From: CAZYWA01 sp964650975 [NCBI: uncultured bacterium]
GTDB taxonomy: Bacteria > JADJOY01
Reading direction: 5' to 3'
Assembly: GCA_964650975.1 (NCBI GenBank)
Contig: CAZYWA010000124.1
Location: forward strand, 1 to 17,185
Length of the DNA stretch: 17,185 bases
The translations under genes and the position numbers were made by a program. Positions 14,375 to 17,185 of the stretch are shown here, piece after piece; the stretch's first letter is position 1; every line of letters starts with the position of its first letter. The notes under the pieces are model-generated. The model made no database searches, had not been told where the DNA came from, and worked only from the letters and a program-made list of their open reading frames with translations.

Positions 14375-14396
14375 ACCCCAACGGGTGCGATTTTTT
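14374..14396 (+). terminator. Intrinsic terminator: short hairpin plus T6 tract
   Basis: CACCC (14374-14378), loop CAAC and GGGTG (14383-14387) are followed after three bases by six T residues (14391-14396), the only clear U-tract terminator seen in the window. It shares its first base with the preceding 10-bp inverted repeat, so the two stems could compete. It would end plus-strand transcription from the phosphotransferase operon. Confidence 0.6.
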
Positions 14397-14434
14397 CGGG
14401 GCCCCACCCCCGAGTCGGCTCGCTGTGCTCGCCG

Positions 14435-14449
14435 CGCGCCTGCGGCGCG
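14435..14449. other. GC-rich hairpin between convergent genes
   Basis: CGCGCC (14435-14440) pairs with GGCGCG (14444-14449) around TGC. It is the last of four hairpins in about 135 bp and lies 54 bases past the end of the minus-strand gene at 14504, where it could stop minus-strand transcription. No protein gene was found in 14310-14503. Confidence 0.4.
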
Positions 14450-14503
14450 GTGCTTCTGCATCGACCCACTGCCGCAACGGGGCGGGAGGCCCTTCAGCGG
14501 ATG

Positions 14504-15088
14504 TCAGGTGGCCTTGGGGTCCGCGAACGGGCCGACCGGGCCTTCCAGGAGGAACGGGTAGAGCCCGCCGCGCGAACGTGGGCCGCCGATGCGGCCGAGC
14601 CCGAGGTAGAGGCCCGGTTCCACGCGCCGCACCTCGTCGACCATGGCGCGCATCAGCCCGCGGTTGAACGCCGCGTACTCGAGGAAGTACGAGCGGCGGT
14701 CGTCGATCGCCGACGCCTTGACCGAGGTGCGCATGCGGTAGCGACGCACCGTTCGCACGCGCCCCTGGAACCAGTTGTACCCCTGACCGGTCGCGCCATC
14801 GACCGGATGGAACGCCTTGCCGAGCCACCGATACGGCACGTTGGTGGCGAGGAACGCGATCACGTTCATCGCGGTGTTGCCGTGATCGAGCAGGGTCGCC
14901 ACGTACTCGCCGTCCATTTCCGCCAGATCCGGAGCCTCGAGCCGGCGGAATACCTCGAGCACGTCGCCGCGCGCCATCGCCTTGAGCTCGGCGGCCCGGT
15001 GCGTGTCGGCGGGCGACGCGGCATCGTTCGCCGCGGGTCCGCGGGGAAGGCGGTCCCGGCGAATCAGGACCACGTTTCGTCTGGACAT
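14504..15088 (-). CDS. Conserved-looking protein of unknown function, 194 residues
   Basis: I do not recognise this family. The start at ATG 15088 is fixed by a strong Shine-Dalgarno AAGGAGG six bases upstream. There is no signal peptide or membrane segment, so it is probably cytoplasmic. The first 35 residues are basic and low in structure. The compact remainder (about 45-190) has a pattern of Gly/aromatic motifs, LAEMDGEYVATLLDHG (55-70), YRWLGKAFHP (86-95), GQGYNWFQG (101-109), RRYRMRT (115-121), SYFLEYAAFNRG (133-144) and EPGLYLGLGRIGGP (157-170), ending PFLLEGPVGPF. Alternating strands and conserved-type glycines suggest a small beta-rich, lipocalin-like or START-like ligand-binding fold, but that is a guess. 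It is divergent from the lipoprotein gene at 15223. Confidence 0.65.
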   Translation of the reverse strand: MSRRNVVLIRRDRLPRGPAANDAASPADTHRAAELKAMARGDVLEVFRRLEAPDLAEMDGEYVATLLDHGNTAMNVIAFLATNVPYRWLGKAFHPVDGATGQGYNWFQGRVRTVRRYRMRTSVKASAIDDRRSYFLEYAAFNRGLMRAMVDEVRRVEPGLYLGLGRIGGPRSRGGLYPFLLEGPVGPFADPKAT

Positions 15089-15093
15089 GACAG

Positions 15094-15127
15094 CCTCCTT
15101 ACAGCCTCTCGGCTCTCGCTCATCCTA
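15094..15127 (-). promoter_or_regulatory. Candidate -10 (TAGGAT) and strong ribosome binding site (AAGGAGG)
   Basis: Minus-strand AAGGAGG at 15100-15094 lies at ideal spacing from ATG 15088. TAGGAT at 15127-15122 is a plausible -10 box, giving a leader of about 27 bases. The leader with a strong Shine-Dalgarno contrasts with the leaderless promoters earlier in the window. No -35 box fits at 16-18 bp. Confidence 0.45.
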
Positions 15128-15169
15128 GCTCTTGCCGGGGGCGGCCCGCGGTGCAAATTTCTGACACTC

Positions 15170-15191
15170 GGCCGGCGTCTAACGCCCGGCC
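15170..15191. other. Imperfect inverted repeat upstream of the lipoprotein gene
   Basis: GGCCGGCG (15170-15177), loop TCTAA, then CGCCCGGCC (15183-15191) form a stem with one bulged base, 31 bases before ATG 15223 in a divergent intergenic region. It could be an operator or part of a leader structure; TCTAAC inside it is a weak -10 candidate. The gene itself has GGAG about nine bases before its ATG. Confidence 0.3.
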
Positions 15192-15222
15192 TTCCTCAAC
15201 CCTCCCGAATGGAGTCGACGTG

Positions 15223-16212
15223 ATGAAGCGCCCCGTGGCGTCCTGGAACATCCCCATTCGCCGCACCTCGGTCTGTGCGAGCGTCCTGGCCGCGGCGGCT
15301 TTGGCCGGCTGCGGTGTCTCGAGCTCGACCAGCTCCGGCACGAATCCGCCGCCTCCGCCCGACACCCTGCAGGCGCATCTGGTCAGCCCGGGTGAGACCA
15401 ACGCCAGCATCAGCGACTCGTTCGGCTCCCACCAGGCCATCGTCGACACCGGAGTGGGCTCGAACGGCAAGCTGCTGGTGTTCCTGCCCGGAACCGGCGC
15501 CGAGCCGCGCGCCTACCAGCGCCTGCTCACCGAGGCCGCCGAGCAGGGCTATCACGCGCTGGGAATCGCGTATCCCAACGCGGACTCGCTGGTCGATCTG
15601 TGCGGTGACGATTCGGGCTGCTACGAGCCGACCCGCCTCGAGATCTTCGACGGCACCGACAGCTCCGACAAGGTCTCGGTCGACGCCTCCAACTCGGTGC
15701 TCAACCGCCTGATCACCGCGCTGCAGTTCCTGAACTCGAGCTTCTCCGACGAAGGCTGGGGCGATTTCCTGCTCGCCGGCACTCCTCGCTGGGGCGTGAT
15801 CACCATCAGCGGCCACTCGCAGGGCGGCGGCGAGGCGGGCATCATCGCCAAGGTCCGCGAGGTGGCGCGCGTGGCGCTCTTCTCGGCGCCGATCGATTCC
15901 GCCAACCGCACGCCGGCCGGCTGGGTGAACGGCGACCACGACACGCCCGCGGGCCGCTACTTCGGCTTCGCGCACCTGGCCGACCCCGCGTTCCAGGAGA
16001 TCACCAACAACTGGGTGGCCCTCGGGATGGGCGACAGCTCGAGCCTCGTGCTGGTCGACCACGCGAGCCCGCCCTACGGCGGCTCGCAGGAGCTCGAGAC
16101 CGGGCTCGGCGCGAGCCACCCGCACAACGCGACGGCGGTCGACGCGGACACCCCGATGGCGGGCGGGGTCCCCGTCTACAAGGACGTCTGGGACTACGTG
16201 CTCGGGCAGTGA
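15223..16212 (+). CDS. Alpha/beta-hydrolase lipoprotein
   Basis: The protein has 329 residues from ATG 15223, preferred over the adjacent in-frame GTG 15220 because GGAG lies nine bases upstream. The signal peptide ends in lipobox ALAGC (Cys30), followed by a Ser/Thr/Pro-rich linker (31-47). The hydrolase core has LLVFLPGTGAEP (84-95, oxyanion region), YHALGIAYPN (110-119), nucleophile elbow ISGHSQGGG (Ser199) and ASHPHN near residue 299 as the probable catalytic histidine region. A Cys pair in DLCGDDSGCYEP (127 and 133) may form a disulphide, as expected for an exported protein. The layout recalls the BPSS1187-type hydrolases, an uncertain assignment. It likely hydrolyses an ester or similar bond at the cell envelope; the substrate is unknown. 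It converges with serC, 16 bp away. Confidence 0.8.
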   Translation: MKRPVASWNIPIRRTSVCASVLAAAALAGCGVSSSTSSGTNPPPPPDTLQAHLVSPGETNASISDSFGSHQAIVDTGVGSNGKLLVFLPGTGAEPRAYQRLLTEAAEQGYHALGIAYPNADSLVDLCGDDSGCYEPTRLEIFDGTDSSDKVSVDASNSVLNRLITALQFLNSSFSDEGWGDFLLAGTPRWGVITISGHSQGGGEAGIIAKVREVARVALFSAPIDSANRTPAGWVNGDHDTPAGRYFGFAHLADPAFQEITNNWVALGMGDSSSLVLVDHASPPYGGSQELETGLGASHPHNATAVDADTPMAGGVPVYKDVWDYVLGQ

Positions 16213-16228
16213 CCGCGGGCCTGGCGCA

Positions 16229-17185
16229 TCAGGCCGACTTGCGGAAGCTCTCCATCAGCGTCACGAGGCGCTGCACGCCGGCGAGCGGCATCGCGTTGTA
16301 GATCGAGGCGCGCATGCCGCCCACCGAGCGGTGGCCCTTGAGGCCGATGAGCCCCGCGGCCTCGGCCTGCTTCGCGAACTTCTTCTCCAGGTCCTCGTTC
16401 GGCAGCAGGAAGGTCACGTTCATCCGCGAGCGGTGCGCGGGGTTGGTGACGCTGCCGCGATAGAACCCGCCCGAGCCGTCGATCGCGTCGTAGAGCAGCT
16501 TGGCCTTGGCCTCGTTCGCCTTCTCGATCGCCGGCATTCCGCCCTGCTCCTCGATCCACGCCAGCGTGAGCCCGACGAGATAAACGCCCAGCGTGGGCGG
16601 CGTGTTGTAGAGCGACTGGTTGTCGGCATGGGTCTGGTAGCGCCAGATCGTGGGAATGGTCTTGGGCGCGGACGCCATCCACGCCTTCTCCACGATCACG
16701 ATCGTGACGCCCGACGGCCCGGCGTTCTTCTGCGCGCCGGCGTAGATGAGCGCGAACTTCGCCGCGTCGATGGGCCGCGAGAAGATGTCGGACGACATGT
16801 CGCACACGTGGCGGTGCCCGGCGAATTCGGGCAGCGCCGACCATTGCGTGCCGTAGATGGTGTTGTTCGAGGTGGTGTGGACATAGGCCGCGTCGGCGGG
16901 CACGGCCACGCCGTCGAGCGACGGCAGCTCGGAGAAATTCTTGTCCTCGCTGCTCGCGATCGAGACCGCGCGTCCCAGCCGCTTGGCCTCCTCCAGCGCC
17001 TTCTTCGACCACGCGCCGGAGAGCACGTACGCGGCGCTCTGGTCCTTGCCGAGGAAGTTGAGCGGCACCTGCGCGAACTGCCCGGACGCGCCACCTTGCA
17101 GGAACAGCACGTCGTGGGTCTCCGGCACGCGGAAGAGCCGCTTCACCCGCGCAACGGCGCCGGCGGAACTGACCCCCAAAGGCTT
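16229..17185 (-). CDS. serC: Phosphoserine aminotransferase SerC (partial, N-terminus beyond the right edge)
   Basis: The minus-strand frame is open to the right edge, so the first roughly 40 residues are missing; an in-frame TTG at 17179 is internal, not the start. SerC converts 3-phosphohydroxypyruvate and glutamate to phosphoserine and 2-oxoglutarate in serine synthesis, and also acts in pyridoxal-phosphate synthesis in many bacteria. Recognisable motifs are VLFLQGGASGQFAQVPLNFL, AYVHTTSNNTIYGTQW, CDMSSDIFSRPID and YAGAQKNAGPSG, whose lysine forms the internal aldimine with PLP. The C-terminal RMNVTFLLPNEDLEKKF and KGHRSVGGMRASIYNAMP are typical of the family. No broken motif is visible. 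The neighbouring serine-pathway gene (serA) is not in the window. Confidence 0.95.
   Translation of the reverse strand, partial: KPLGVSSAGAVARVKRLFRVPETHDVLFLQGGASGQFAQVPLNFLGKDQSAAYVLSGAWSKKALEEAKRLGRAVSIASSEDKNFSELPSLDGVAVPADAAYVHTTSNNTIYGTQWSALPEFAGHRHVCDMSSDIFSRPIDAAKFALIYAGAQKNAGPSGVTIVIVEKAWMASAPKTIPTIWRYQTHADNQSLYNTPPTLGVYLVGLTLAWIEEQGGMPAIEKANEAKAKLLYDAIDGSGGFYRGSVTNPAHRSRMNVTFLLPNEDLEKKFAKQAEAAGLIGLKGHRSVGGMRASIYNAMPLAGVQRLVTLMESFRKSA

Noticed and set aside
1-17185. CRISPR arrays, tRNA or rRNA genes, insertion sequences and attachment sites.
   Set aside because: No regularly spaced direct repeats, cloverleaf-type sequence, transposase motif or flanking repeats were seen on either strand by eye.

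Overview
The window is very GC-rich, tightly packed bacterial DNA with 13 supported protein genes, two of them cut by the window edges. No rRNA, tRNA, CRISPR array or insertion sequence was seen. Signs of a Gram-negative cell are the end of an outer-membrane beta-barrel protein, several secreted lipoproteins with glycine after the lipobox cysteine, and a Raf-kinase-inhibitor-like secreted protein. Lipoproteins, a formylglycine-generating-enzyme-like domain, a SNF2 helicase and short extended -10 promoters abutting start codons suggest a Myxococcota/Desulfobacterota-like (old Deltaproteobacteria) environmental lineage. That is inference; no marker gene here settles it.

Layout. Positions 1-1514 (+): end of an outer-membrane protein, overlapped by a secreted five-bladed-propeller (glycoside-hydrolase-like) protein. 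Positions 1642-4313 (+): a lipoprotein with one Ig-like domain and 12 propeller repeats, overlapped by a PEBP/YbhB-type secreted protein. Positions 4373-5312 (-): a PtsN-like PTS EIIA protein with a basic tail, followed by an unusually short coiled-coil/C4 zinc-ribbon protein. Positions 5398-6456 (-): an alpha/beta-hydrolase lipoprotein. Positions 6534-9137 (+): a SNF2-family helicase, divergent from the hydrolase across a 77-bp promoter region.

The most distinctive part is 9218-14309 (+), three tightly linked genes. The first is a membrane-anchored phosphotransferase with rifampin-phosphotransferase-like architecture: an ATP-grasp domain, a middle domain and a C-terminal swivelling histidine domain. 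The second is a polytopic membrane protein ending in a formylglycine-generating-enzyme-like (FGE/SUMF1) domain. The third is a membrane-anchored alkaline-phosphatase-superfamily phosphodiesterase. The unit ends in several strong hairpins (14316-14449). Together the proteins look like a membrane system that could add and remove a phosphate or phosphoester on an unknown substrate. This is the best candidate for an undescribed system; the shared function is inferred.

The last part holds an unrecognised 194-residue protein (14504-15088, -) with a strong ribosome binding site, a secreted alpha/beta-hydrolase lipoprotein (15223-16212, +), and most of phosphoserine aminotransferase SerC (16229 to the right edge, -).
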